Assembly: GCA_029717555.1 (NCBI GenBank)
Contig: JAMDHS010000024.1
Span: 62,001 to 126,000, forward strand
DNA from: Peribolospora baueri
Lineage: Eukaryota > Basidiomycota > Peribolosporomycetes > Peribolosporales > Peribolosporaceae
Direction: 5' to 3'
DNA length: 64,000 bases
The notes beneath the pieces were generated by a model, which searched no databases, was not told where the DNA came from, and was given only the letters and a program-made list of their open reading frames with translations. The position numbers and the translations under genes were made by a program. Each line of letters opens with the position of its first letter. The first letter of the stretch is position 1. Below, piece after piece: positions 45,069-57,131 of this stretch.

Positions 45069-46858
45069 ATGACCGCCCGGCTCGACGCCCGCGCTGAAAC
45101 CATCATTCCCATTGTCGACCTGGCCGCCTTCGATGAGAGATGCGAGGACGAGGTGGGTACGGGCCCTGTTGGCGGCTGCGCATCGTCGCGTTCATTGGTG
45201 ACTACTCCCCGCGCCCCCACACAGGCCCTTCGCAAGCAGGTAGCCCAGGAGCTTCTTCAAGCTATGCGCAACGTAGGCTTCGTCTACCTCCGAAACGGTG
45301 CGCCGTCTCGACGGTGGGCGTTCCACATACTCGAGCGTCGATGACACTCTCTTTCCGCTCTCTCATGGGGATCTACGTAGTCGGCATCTCGCAAGAGATA
45401 ATCGACGAAATGTTCGCATGGGTGAGTCGACGGGAGATAGGCTTAGAGAAAGTAGCCCGTTTGACCGTCTTTTTTGCCCGTCCACCGCCGTCTCCCATCT
45501 ACTGCCTTTTTTTTTTTTTCTATTTTCCTACGCGTGCAGTCAAAGAGGTTCTTCGCCTTGCCCGACGAGATCAAGATGAAAGCGCCTCACCGTAGGTTCG
45601 AGTTGGATTGTCCACCATGCCGCCCGTCGCGCGGTTCCGATGCTCATTCGCGCTTGTCCTGTTCGTCAGCGCCGGAGGGATGGTACCATCGCGGGTACTC
45701 GGGCGTCGGTAAGGAACAAGTGACGCAGATGGTCTTTGACAGGGACGAGCTCGACAAGATCCGTCAGATGCCAGGAACCGACCGTACGTACCCCGTTCGT
45801 GCGCGCTCGCACAGTGCTGGAGGCTGAGACCTGGCAGGCCACTTAAAGCCATCCGGTTCCCTGACGTCGGACCCATCTTTGCTGCACCACAGTCAAGGAG
45901 AGTTTTGACATGGGACGCATGGACGCTGAGAAGGCCATCAACATTTGGCTGCCCGAGTCGGACTTACCCGGCTTCCGCACCGCCTGTGAGACCTTCTTCA
46001 TCATTTGTCGCGAGAAAGCGCAGGCGCGCTTCATGGCGGCGCTCGAGCTCGGCATGGGCCTCGAGCCAGGCCATCTCAAGGCATACCACCGCACCGGAGA
46101 GAACCAGCTCCGGCTCCTTCACTACCCCTCCGCGCCTGCCGAGGTGTTCGCGGACGGACGAAAAGTGAGGAGCGCCGCACACACCGATTTCGGCTCGTAC
46201 AGCTTCCTCTTCCAAGACGCGGTCGGAGGGCTCGAGGTCGAGGACGTCCTCCAGCCTGGCGTCTTCAAGCCGGCACCTTACATCCCCGGTACTGTGGTGT
46301 GCAACATTGGCGATCTCCTTCAACGCTGGAGCAACGATCAGCTCAAATCCACGCTCCACCGCGTCAGAGCGCCCTCGGGTCCTTCGCCCGTCGATGGGTG
46401 GACTCCGGAACGCTTCAGCATTCCCTACGTGAGTGCTTTTTTAAATATAATCGGCTTTGCACGATAGGAGAGAATGCAGTCTTCTCTCGCTCCCCTTGAC
46501 CGAATTATGTCTCCTCAATAATCCTTCTGGCCCCTCCCTCTCTCTCTCGTCGCGTCACTGTCGCGTCGCTACACGACCTCCACCTTCGTAGTTCTGCACG
46601 GCCGATTTCGAGAAGACCATCAATACGCTACCCACATGTGTCAGTGAAGCCAATCCCTCCAAGTACGAGCCCATCAACGCGGGAGAGTACAGTGAGTCGG
46701 GTCAATCCATTTTCAATCTTTTTCCTTGAGCGAGTGCTTGAGTCCGGCGCTACTTCGGGAAGAGTCAGGAGCAGGCGATGCGGTGCGACTCCGCTCCGAC
46801 CGAGGCTGACTTTTCTGGCTCGTCCACAGTCAACATGCGCCTCAACGCCAACTACTGA
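45069..46858 (+). CDS. 2-oxoglutarate/Fe(II)-dependent oxygenase (isopenicillin-N-synthase-like)
   Basis: Non-heme iron oxygenase of the IPNS/flavonol-synthase superfamily. Eight exons (45069-45152, 45225-45297, 45381-45421, 45540-45591, 45670-45783, 45893-46428, 46592-46691, 46830-46858) give 1029 nt, 342 residues. The N-terminal DIOX_N part shows IIPIVDLAAFDE, NVGFVYLRN, FFALPDEIKMKAP and PEGWYHRGYSGVGKEQ. The jelly-roll core has the iron-binding AAHTDFGSYSFLFQD (His-x-Asp) and the distal His in LKSTLHRVRAP. The 2-oxoglutarate-binding Arg lies in RFSIPYF. It ends YEPINAGEYINMRLNANY. Substrate unknown; fungal members act on small molecules, including thymine-7-hydroxylase-like activities. 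No biosynthetic cluster surrounds it. Confidence 0.88.
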
Positions 46859-47225
46859 GGCTCACTCGCAACGCAACCATAGTTGGTTTCGAACGACCAA
46901 ATCGCTAAAAGGGTTGTGAAATGACGACCCGACCGTTTCTGTCCGGGTCGCCGATCGTCTCTCTCTGCTTTGTTATACCGCCAACGTCCTTCGCCCCATT
47001 CGGACCGTCACCCCTTCGATCACCTGTTTCCTTCGACGAGTTTCTGTATTCGGGCCTTGTTAAGTGATCCGGGGCGAGCGTATAATTCCTGTTCCCAATG
47101 TGAAATTCTACAGTGCTCCTAAGGACACTGTGGCGAGCAAAGGTCATACGCTGACGAGCACCTTCCAAGCGTCTAATCGCATCTTGGTCCACACCACTCT
47201 CGGAGGCTGCAAACAAATGTTCCGT
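46859..47225. other. Convergent 3' regions
   Basis: Between the oxygenase and lipoyl synthase stop codons. Only presumed 3' UTRs seen. Confidence 0.5.
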
Positions 47226-49136
47226 TCATTTTTTCACAGCGGCCTCCGCGCTTGACGAAAGGGAGGAATGAGAGAGAGTGGCGGTGTCGACGATGCCCTC
47301 GCGGCGCTTCTTGAGCACGTTCGCGATGAAAAACTCGCCGGCCTGTTCGGCGCAAGCACGAAAGAGCGCGCACATCCATCGTCAGCCCCTCGTTGCATTG
47401 TACTCGATCTAACCCACACGACCATGTCACTCGTGCGCTCACCTTATAGCTACTCCTCACCAACGGTCCACTGGCGACGTAGAGGAAGCCCATCTCCTCG
47501 GCGACTACGCGCCAGTGCTCAAACTTTTCGGGAGAGACATACTCGTGCACCTTCATGTGTCGCTTCGTCGGGCGCATGTATTGACCGAAAGTTACTACGT
47601 CAACGTTGTTGGCTCGTAGATCTAGATTGGATCGGAGAAAGAAAAGCACAAAAGGAAAGCGAGGAGAAGTTATAAGGACATCATTCACTGACAAAAGTGC
47701 GCGTTTTGGTCAACTCACCCTTGAGCGTCTGCACAACTTCTTCATCCTCCTCCCCACAGCCGAGCATGATGCTCGTCTTGGTGATCAAATCCTGCCCGTC
47801 CTTTCCACCCACCCGCTTGGCCTCCGCAAGCACCCCCAAACTCTGCCTGTATCCGGCCCTCCGATCTCGCACGAATGGCGTCGTGCTCTCCACTGTCTCT
47901 ACGTTGTGGGCGAACACGTCAAGACCAGAGTGAGCGATCGTCTTGACTTCTGGCAGGGAACCGCCGAAGTCTGGCACGAGCGCTTCGACCAAGATGTGCG
48001 GCGCCCTTTGCAGAGGAGCGAGTCAGGAGAGCGCAGAAGGGGTCGCATCGAAATTAGGGCTAGTCGAGAAACTTCGTTGAACGGATAGCAAAAAGACTCA
48101 CTTATGCTTGATCTTGGAGATGGTTGCAGCGATGTGAGAAGCTCCACCATCCACAAGATCTGCCGCCAAGTTAAAAGGAGAGACAGAGACAAGTTTGAGC
48201 TGGACGCCAGCCACGGAGCAGCGATGTCGCGAGAACATCGATAGGACGAGAAGGCTCACCGTCTCTATCAACACTGGTCAAAACGATGTACCCGAGGCCC
48301 CAACGGGAGATGGCCTCGGCCGTGTTCTCCGGCTCGTGGGGGTCGAGCGGCGGCGGTGTTCGAGAGGTCTTGACGGCACAAAAACGACATCCTCGGGTGC
48401 AGGTGTCGCCCATGAGCTGAAGAAACAGCCACAAGTCACCGATCATTTGTCAGCTTAAAGAAAGAGCAAGCAGAAAGCTGAGCAAGTCATATAAAAGTCA
48501 GCATGGCTTACCATAATCGTAGCGGTCGCCTCGGACTTGTCGCCACCCCAGCACTCCCCAATGTTCGGACATCGCGCTTCTTCGCAAACAGTGTGGAGGC
48601 CGAGGCCGCGAAGGTCGCGCTTGATGCGGTTGAAAGAGGTACCGGTTGGGACCTTGGTCTTCAAATGGGCGGGCAAACGCGGGCTGGAAAAGGCGGGCGG
48701 GTGCCAAAAACCGGTAAGGCATCGCCCGCCTGTGGAGAAGCGCGGGCAAACCTTTCAGCAGGCAGACGGACATTCGGTACTCACGTGTTCTTATTACCCA
48801 TTGCAAGCTTCGCGCCTTTCGGCAGCTCGCCATCGGCGAGATCTACGTCGCCAGAGATAAAGTCATCCAGTGTCGGTCCCTGCTCTAGTCGCTTCGAGAA
48901 TTCGCCCGCAGGAGAGGACGGCCCAGGTGCTTGGACGGAAGTGGTAGCGTGAAAGCGAGAGGTGCCGGCGGCGGAAGAGCGGTGAAGAGACTGTAAAAGG
49001 AATGTGTCCAGACAGTCTGAGCTCCGCATTGCTCGTCCGCTTGGATCGTCGCACGACTTTCCCCTCGCTCGGCGTGCCTGCTCACCTGGGCACGAGCGAT
49101 AAGCCCGCCCACGCGATAAGCTGAGCGTTCGAGCAT
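47226..49136 (-). CDS. LIP5: Lipoyl synthase, mitochondrial
   Basis: Radical-SAM enzyme that inserts two sulfurs into octanoyl groups on lipoyl-dependent mitochondrial proteins. The first exon encodes [17 protein letters not shown], a mitochondrial presequence. Then [20 protein letters not shown] leads to the auxiliary-cluster motif [12 protein letters not shown] (C-x4-C-x5-C) and the radical-SAM motif [14 protein letters not shown] (C-x3-C-x2-C). Later blocks are [76 protein letters not shown] and [20 protein letters not shown]. All catalytic Cys and the C-terminal RSSYKAGE signature are present. Several short introns. Divergent from CMC1 with 228 bp between start codons. Confidence 0.96.
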
Positions 49137-49364
49137 GTTTCCAAGCCTCCGTTGAGAAGAGAGGAGGAGAACGGCGGTCGAGGACGTAGTATATGAGGGT
49201 CCAAGCTGGCCTTCGTTGCTCCTCGATTGACCTCGACTCGCTTCGGCCGAAGTCACATAGTCTCTCGCGTTCTTCTCACGCCTCGGATCCGCTGACATAA
49301 GCCGATTTTGCCCGTGAGCACGACGGACGCTGGTTCGATATCGAGGTGCGCCGCCTCGTCGTCG
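49137..49364. promoter_or_regulatory. Short divergent promoter of LIP5 and CMC1
   Basis: 228 bp separate the start codons of two nuclear genes for mitochondrial proteins, so their control elements must be shared or interleaved. No specific motif stands out. Confidence 0.5.
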
Positions 49365-49951
49365 ATGACAAGCACGATGCAAGCGCTGAGCAGGAGAGAG
49401 GAAGAGAAGCTGCTCAAGGAGACAAAGGCAAAGGCGCTCAAGGCTTGTGACGATGTGGTCAAGGGTGGGTGAAGCACCGGCGTACAAGTCGTCGCTCGCT
49501 CGTCCAGCTGAGTCCTTTTCTCTCTTCCTTTCCATCTTGTGTGTCCCTCCCGCCCTCTCCGCATGCGCACTCTTTCTCCCCATCAGCGTTCGCGGCCTGT
49601 TCACAGAACCGGACGGTGTCGATAGCATGGGCGTGCAGGTCAGAGCACAAGGCGATGCAAGAGTGTCTTCTTCACTAGTGAGTTTGACGCGGGAGGGAGG
49701 GGAAGACGCGCCACGCCCTTTCTCAGCGAGCCCCTTCCTTTTATATTTTTATTTTATTTATATTATTTTTTGTTTCCCTTGACCCGTCTCACTCGTCTTT
49801 TCGCATGTCTCCTTCGCCAAATGTGCTGAGCAGTACGGGTCCAGACGCATGGGAACGGACCAAGCTGGAGTACTTGCGAACAAGTCGCCCGTCTCCCACC
49901 TCCGCCTCGGCTGCCCCTTCCGGTGCCTCATCCAAGCCTCTGGCCTCATGA
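49365..49951 (+). CDS. CMC1: CMC1-like twin CX9C protein
   Basis: Small intermembrane-space protein for cytochrome c oxidase assembly and copper handling. Exons 49365-49464, 49587-49677 and 49834-49951 sum to 309 nt, 102 residues. It reads MTSTMQALSRREEEKLLKET, then KALKACDDVVKAFAACSQNR and WACRSEHKAMQECLLHY. Both Cys pairs have exactly nine residues between them (CDDVVKAFAAC, CRSEHKAMQEC), the Mia40-substrate pattern. The LEYL segment downstream also fits the CMC family. The C-terminus is Ser/Ala/Pro-rich. No presequence, as expected for Mia40 import. CMC1 rather than CMC2 is the best guess from the KACDDVVKAFAAC context. Confidence 0.85.
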
Positions 49952-50250
49952 CCCACGAATCCCCATCTCCAGGTCTCCTTCTGGATACGCGATGCACCAC
50001 GAGAGAAGGATGTGTTTACAATGCCAACGTATACTTTGCCAATCGATAGATTGACCTGACTCAATTCAATGCGCACGTCACCCGATCGCGACAGCGACGA
50101 CAGACCGAACGAAACTAAATGCTTCGAAGGAGAGCTCTCGTGCTTATGCATATGCATTCCTATGAAACTCGCCATCGACCTAAAACGATGGAAGGGAGGA
50201 AGGCGAGAAGAAGGGAACGCAAAGCCGCTCGGTAAGGCGGTGGGCCAAAC

Positions 50251-53110
50251 TTAACCGACGACTTCCTCGGTTTCCTAGTAAAGACGCGAAGACAAGTCCG
50301 ACGGAGCGGGACATCAGTGAGATCTGGAGACGATGAACGGCGTCCCGCTCTTCAGAAGCCAATGGACGCTCGACTCACCTCGAGCACCTCCTCGACCCAC
50401 TCCTCGATCTCTGCGTCGAGCTGGGCCTCTGCCTCCGCGATCCGCTGCGCCGTGTCGAGCTTCGGCTTGCCAAGCCTCTCTCTCTCCGCCTCAACGGCCT
50501 CCTTGGACCTCCTGCGCCAGGCCTGCCACTCCTCGACGAGCCTGCGCCTGTGCGCCTTGAGCTCGGCCGAGACGTTGCTCGCCTCGGCCTGGTCCTCCTC
50601 CTCGAACAAGCGGCTGAACTCCTTCAAGTTGCGTCGCACCGCCTTCTGCTGCTCCTTGCTCAGCAACGTGCGAGGTCGGGGTCGCCAGAGGATCTGCTTG
50701 AATCGGTCCAACACTTGCTTCTGCAACTCTTGGCCTCGGAAATCCCAAACAGCGTAACCGTTCTCCATCTGAACGCGTCAAACGGGGTGACAACCAATCA
50801 GCTCTCCATGTCTACGGCAACGAAAAAAAAAATCCCGCCCCGAGCAACAAGAAACCCACCTGATGCCTCCAGACGCTAGCGCTCGAGCATACGAACCGAC
50901 CAGACGGGTCCCACTCGATGTCCGTCACGCCGTAGTGCTCTCCCGATCCGATCGCCTGCACCCACGCAGCCGCCTCGTCGACGCCGGCCTTGGAAGCCGC
51001 ATCCTTGCCCTCCGCGCCGTAGTCAAGGTCAAACCACTCTAGGTCGCACTTCTGTCCAGAGCCCAACGTGGCCAGGACGACGTGACGACCGCGCGGGGAC
51101 CAATAGATGGTGTTGGAGGTACGGTTGTCAAACTGCTTCAGCAAGCGGAAGTCGCTCTTTTTGTGGTCGAGCGCAAAGAACGAGGCGCTCGTTTTGATCG
51201 TGATGCCTGGAGCAGGGTTGCCGAGATTGGGGTCGTTGCTCGAGATGATCGCGAACCGGTCCCCGCGTGGTTCCCAGCCGAATGCGGTGACGGGGTCCTT
51301 GAGCTCAATGACCTCGACGGGGCAGTCCTTGTCGCGCACACGGAAAATCTCCAGGTTGCAAAAGGTCGTCTTTTTGGTCTTGGTGTGTCGGTCCACTTTT
51401 ACGCACAGGAAGTCGCCCTGGTTCTGCCAGTGAATCTTGCACTGTGTTCCGAAGAAAGTGGCCAGAAAATGAGCATGATCATGTCGGCAGGGAAGGGCCC
51501 AGATAGGCACGGTCACACGCCGCAGGAGTCATCAGGTACTCACGTCGCTGACGCTAAACAAGTTCTTGGAGCGCAAGACGGTTCTGGTCGGGATGCTCAT
51601 CAGCGATACGCGAGCGGGCTGGTTAGCGACCTCTGGCGTCCAGTAGGCAATCATGTTGTCCCTCGGTTTCTTCGCGCCCTTCTTCGGAGCCACACCCGTC
51701 TTCTCCGCCTCCTCCTGCGCCTCCATGACCTCGCGGTCCTTTTCTCCGAACGGGCACCATTCGAAATCGACGACGCCCTCGATCTTTATGCTCTTCTTGT
51801 CCAGGAGACCCATTCCTGGTGTCTCATAGATGCTGATCTGCTGACCCGGCGTTACGCGGCCCACATACTTGTCGTCTCCGCTCCACTTGAGGAAAGGCCA
51901 AGTAAGGTGCATCTTGCGACCATCATCGTGAGCGGGCACAGGGAATGTACGCAACAAGTGGCCGGTACGGACGTCCCAAACCGCTACGCTGTTGCCCTCA
52001 TCCTCGGGGGAGAAAAAGGCTGGGCCCTGGGGCGCGTTATCCGGCACGACGATGGGCTCCTGCGACCAGGTGACAAGGTACTTTTCCGATGGGCTAAAGT
52101 CGATGAGGCGGACGCCTGGGTGGGCGAACCGCATGACCTTCTCCCACGATGTACCGCCCCAGAGAGCGACACCCTGTCGGTGGAACGTGGCGAGGTAGGT
52201 GCCAAGGGGAGACCACTGAACGTACGACTCGGTCCATCTCTGTCGTAGCGCGAGAAAGAATGTTATGGAAGCGAATGAGCTAGGCGCTACGCTGTGGTCT
52301 CCGGATGGATCGCATCAGAGGCTCGAACTGATCCTCACCGTGCGCGAGTAGGCAGTGTCGAGGTTGCCTGTTCGGTTGTGCCAGGCGATCTGGACGTCGT
52401 CGCCGCGGCAAACAACGAGCTGGTCGCGACCGGCTTGATCTGCCAACCAAGAGCGTAGGTGCTCCTACAGCGGATAGACGCGAAGAAATAGAGGAAAAGA
52501 GAAGTTGGTCGGAAAGCCCCGACTTGGCCAGCCCGTCTTCCTTTGGTCGTCCCAGCCCGCACTCACCCTCGGCTTGAACTCTTCCTCGGGAGGCTCGACG
52601 TACTCCTCGTTCACGTTGGCAAGGCGTTCAATGTCAGTGAAGCGGTTCACGCTGAAACGGTGCTTCCTGTCGAAGGCATGGCCGTCCATGACGCGAATGG
52701 CCGCTGCAGCATCCTCGGCCGTGTTCATCTCGATGAAGATGTAGCTGAAACGCGAGGAGAGAGGGGATGGAGGTGAGGAGAGAAAAGGGGCGGAACGAAT
52801 GGGCACAAATGCCAGGCGGTAAGGACGTCGGCTTTTTCGCTCACCCTTTGGACTTTCCGTCCTCGCCATAAGGAATGTTCATGCCCTCGATGTCGACGGG
52901 AATGCCTGCCTGCTTGAACCTCTTCTGGATGCTTTCGAACAGCTTCCTCTGGCGAGAATCGTCGATGACGGGGACGCCATCTATTACGATTACGTTGTCA
53001 AAGCCCTCGTCGAACTGGACGGCGTAGCGGGCCTCGATGTCGGAATAATCAATGTCATCGTCCTCGAGGTGCCCGTTGGCCTCGGCTGGCCGGTCGGAGA
53101 CGGACGGCAT
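50251..53110 (-). CDS. PRT1: Translation initiation factor eIF3 subunit b
   Basis: Core scaffold of eIF3, bridging the 40S subunit, eIF3a, eIF3i and eIF3g. It starts MPSVSDRPAEANGHLEDDDI. An N-terminal RRM (NVIVIDGVPVIDDSRQRKLF, KGYIFIEMNTAEDAAAAIRV, FSVNRFTD) is followed by the linker HLRSWLADQAGRDQLVV and a nine-bladed WD40-like propeller (YVQWSPLGTYLATFHRQGVA, LWGG, FSPSEKYLVTWS, SVAVWDVRTG, LKWSGDDKYVGR, VTAFGWEPRGDRFAIIS, VTDIEWDPSGRFV). The C-terminal helix follows (YAVWDFRGQELQ, FKQILWRPRP, LEEWQ-like RLVEEWQAWRRR). It ends with a small exon coding ETEEVVG. Multiple introns. Divergent from SPB1 across a 329-bp region carrying a telobox. Confidence 0.96.
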
Positions 53111-53439
53111 GGCGATGCGATGAACGAGAGCGAGCTGGGTTGTCTGGTCTATTGTCTCGTGCGCACAGGTGGCGAGGTAGGATGGTGGAAGCTGAAAGGA
53201 TGCGACCGTTCGCCGCAATGGGTTCTCGTCTTTGTCTGCCCTCGTCCAACTGACCGACTGTCAGCTCGCGACTTCTCAAAAGTGGGAGGAGAGGCGAAAG
53301 TCTGGCCTAACCCTAACCAGATTTTATTTTCCCACGAGCCGGAAAAAGTCGCCCGCGCTCGAGGTGGGAAAAGTTGGTGGCCGGACTTGACAAGGGGTTG
53401 TTGAGTGGGAGCCACCTTGAAGGGATTCGGAAAGGCAAG
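53111..53439. promoter_or_regulatory. Divergent promoter of eIF3b and SPB1 with telobox
   Basis: 329 bp between start codons. CCTAACCCTAACC at 53306-53318 is two telomere-type repeats, about 125 bp from the SPB1 ATG and 195 bp from the eIF3b ATG. Confidence 0.6.
53306..53318. promoter_or_regulatory. Double telobox between eIF3b and SPB1
   Basis: CCTAACCCTAACC, two CCCTAA-phase repeats, in the middle of the shared promoter. Confidence 0.6.
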
Positions 53440-56400
53440 ATGGGTTATACCAAGAAAACAGGTGAGCAGGAATGCGAGATGGATTGGCCATACGCATACA
53501 CACGCTTCTCCGCCTCCACGGCCAGTCAACCTCGCTGGCCTCTCATTGAGGGGCCTGGCCGAGGTGGAAGACAGAGCAGAGGCGAGCGAGTGAAGGATGA
53601 CGGTCGTTGTACTTTCGGCGGGAGCGTGCCCAGTCCTTCGAATGGATCGGTAGCGCTCACTGCCTTACCCCTTCAACGTGCTTTCTCACTCTTTAGGAAA
53701 GGGTCGTCTCGACAAGTACTATTACCTTGCCAAAGAGCAAGGGTTTCGCGCCCGTTCCGCGTGAGTGTTGCGTTTCCCTCCTTCCCCCGACTGGCGGCAT
53801 GGGCCGTCGCATATCGGTTTCTCTTTGCGTACCGACACGAAGTTGAATGATTGAATGAACGATTTTGTTGTGTTGGAACGGTATAGGTTCAAGATCCTCC
53901 AGCTGAACAAAAAGTACAACTTTTTTGACAAGGCGAGATGCGCTATCGACCTCTGTGCCGCCCCCGGCGGTTGGTTGCAGGTGGCGTCCAAGTACATGCC
54001 AGTGAATAGCGTCATCGTCGGTGAGTAGGTGGATGTGGGTCTCTCGGTCGTGAAGGATCCGACGTTGGCTTACGTGCCTCGGATCGTACTTGCGTATTCC
54101 CTCCCGCCTTTCAGGCGTTGACCTGGTGCCGATCAAGCCCATTCCCAGGGTCGTCACTTTTGCCGAGGACATCACCTCGGGCAAGTGCAGAGAGCGGCTG
54201 AGGGGCGAGTTGAAGAACTGGAAGGCGGACATGTGAGTCGTTCCTCCCTCGATGCGTGGGCGTATGGACGAAGGGCTGATGGAGGGTGTGTGCGCACAGC
54301 GTCATGCACGACGGTGCGCCCAACGTCGGTACTGCGTGGGTTCAAGACGCTTTTGCTCAGGCGGAGCTTGTGCTCATGTCTTTGAAGCTCGCCGTGGAGT
54401 TCCTGGCGCCGGGAGGTAGGTCGGGTGTGGTCGGTCCGGGCGAGGCCTTGCTTGTGTGGTTAACTCAAGCGCGTTCCTCTCGCACTGGCGGCAGGTGTCT
54501 TCATCACCAAGGTCTTCCGCTCCAAAGACTACAACAACCTCATGTGGGTTTTCAACCAGCTCTTCCGCACCGTCGAAGCCACAAAACCGCCTTCGTCTCG
54601 AAACGTTTCCGCGGAGATCTTTGTCGTTTGCCAAGATTTTCTCGCTCCTCAGCGCATCGATCCCAAGTTCCTCGACCCGCGACACGTGTTTAAGGACGTC
54701 GAGCCTCTCGTCGACGCCACGAGCTCGACGGCGGTGAAAGGAACGAGCGCGAACAACGTCCAGGCGAACGTTTTCCAGCCGGAGAAGAAGAGAAGGAAGA
54801 GGGAGGGGTACGAGGAGGGTGACTACATTCTGTTCAAGAGCGTCGGTGCGGCCGAGTTTGTCAACCTCGCTGACCCGGTGAAGGTGCTTGGAAGCGTGAA
54901 TGAGATCACGTTTAAGACGGCCGAGGACAAAGCGTGAGTAGACTTTTTTTCTTCTTCCCGTTCGCTCGTCCTGGGTTGGGAAATTCTTTAAAAGATGCTG
55001 ATCCCCTATCTGGCTCGGCGTGCGCAACCAGGCTGCTCCGATCCGAGTATACGATTGAGGACATTAAGGTCGATTGCGGCGACCTTAAAGTGCTTGGCAA
55101 GGCTGAATTCAAGCGGCTGCTCAAGTGGCGCGTTCACTTGAGAGAAGAAATGGGCTTGGAGGCGAAAAAAGTGGAAAAGGCGGAGGAGGACGTGGTGGAA
55201 AAGGCGGAGGTGGAGGAGATGGACGAGGATGAGATGATGCGACAGGAGGTGCGTTCTCATTTCTTGTTTCCTTTTTGCAGTCGACGGTGCTGACGCTTAA
55301 TGCTCGTTCAACTCGTCTATGCGCAGCTGGAGCGACTGCATGCGGAAGCGGGTGCGAAAGCGCGAAAGGAGCGAAGGCGAAAGAACGAAAAACGGAATCG
55401 GACGGTCCAGCGTATGCAGCTGAAGATGACGACGCCGATGGACATTGGCATGGAGCAGCAGGAGGCCGAGCTGCGCGGAGAGGACTTTTTCGACCTCGGC
55501 GAGGCGGAGAGGCGAGTGCGGGGCGGGACTGGCAAGTTGGGCGAAGAGATGGAGAGCGAGGATGGGGATGAGGAGGAAGAGGAGCAGGCGACGGCGGCGG
55601 CGGCGGACGAAGAGGATAGCGAGGACGAGGGTGGCCGTCTGGCTCGATTGGAGAGCGAGATGGACGGTCTGTACGAGCGGTACCGCGAGCAGCTGGCGGA
55701 GCGGGACGCGAAGCACCGGGCGAAGGAAGCGCGTCGGAAAGACGCGGCTCGAGAAGAGTGGCACGGGATCGGACACGGTGAGGAGGACGAGGAGTCGGAG
55801 AGCGATGGGGAGAGCGAAGGTGGTTGGGAGGTGCAGCAGGCGAGGAAGGCGCGAGAGGACGAGGTGGACACGGACTCGGAATGGGGCTCGGATTCGGAGG
55901 CCGAGGCGGAGGAAGACGAGGGCGAGGCGACGGGGAAACAGCGGGGGTCCATCCTGCGCTCGGCGGGCGTCAAGCGGAAACGGTCGGACGGGGCGACGGA
56001 CGCGGAGGACGAGGAGGGTGACGCCGGCAGGCTGATCACGTCGCTCGAGTCCAAGGCGAGCGCGGCGGCGCGACAGAGCAAAGCGGCGGCTATGTGGTTC
56101 GACAATCCGCTCTTCAAGGACGTTCAGGGCATGGAGGGATTATCTGATGATGATGAGGACGACGACGACGACGACGAGGATGACGACGAGGACGAAGAGG
56201 GAGGAGCGGACATGGAGACGACTGCAAGTGAGGAGGAGGAGGCGGCAGAGGTGAGCGAGGAGGAGGATGATTTCGAGGAGGTTCCTGCGGTGGCGGACGA
56301 GGATGAAGAGGATTGGGATGCGGGGGAGGAGGATCAAGACGCGAAGAAGCGAAGAAGGATCGAAGGTGAGTTGGATGGGAGGAAGGGTTTGGTTGTGTCG

Positions 56401-57131
56401 CCCACGGTGGACGTGACGGACTGACGGGGGGGGCTTCTACGGGAATAACAGACATGGGGCTCGTGACGGCGGAGGCGATGACGCTGGCGCAACAGCTGGT
56501 GAACCGGAAGAAGACCAAGACGGAGCTGGTGAACGAAGGGTTCAACCGGCAGGCGTTCATGGACAAGGACGGGCTGCCGTCGTGGTTCCTGGACGACGAG
56601 GCGAAGCACTACAAGTCGAACATGCCTGTGACTAAGGAGGCGATCGAGGCGTTGCGGGCAAAGCAACGTGCGCTGGACGCGCGACCGATCAAGAAGATTG
56701 CAGAGGCCAAGGCGCGGAAGAAGATGCGGGCGGCGCGACGACTGGCGAGCGCGCAGAAGAAGGCGGAGAATATTAACGAGAACGAGGACCTGACGGAGAA
56801 GGAGAAGGCGGCGAACATCTCCAAGGTGTTGGCCAAGTCGGCGAAGCCGAACAAGAAGAAGGAGACCAAGGTCGTTGTGGCGCGGGGGCCGAGCCGGGGC
56901 ATCAAGGGCCGGCCGAAGGGGGTGAAGGGGAAGTACAAGATGGTGAGTGGCGGCGCACTCGTTGATTCACACTCGCTCTTTCGTTCTCTCACTCTCTCTC
57001 TCGCTCGCTCGCTCGCTCGCTCGCATCGCGTCGCATCGCAGGTGGACCGACGAATGAAAAAGGAGATGCGGGCGCTGAAGCGGATCGCCAAGCGGGACAA
57101 GAAGAAGGGTGGTGGGAAGAAGAAGAATTAG
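53440..57131 (+). CDS. SPB1: SPB1 rRNA 2'-O-methyltransferase
   Basis: Nucleolar FtsJ-family enzyme that methylates the 25S rRNA A-loop in pre-60S particles. It starts [20 protein letters not shown]. The methyltransferase domain shows [20 protein letters not shown], the SAM motif [59 protein letters not shown] and [14 protein letters not shown] (K-D-K-E type catalytic residues). A DUF3381 region ([20 protein letters not shown]) and a very long Asp/Glu/Ser-rich linker precede the C-terminal Spb1 domain ([60 protein letters not shown]). The tail is Lys-rich and ends KKGGGKKKN. One late intron contains a (CTCG)n run at about 56994-57025. Confidence 0.96.
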
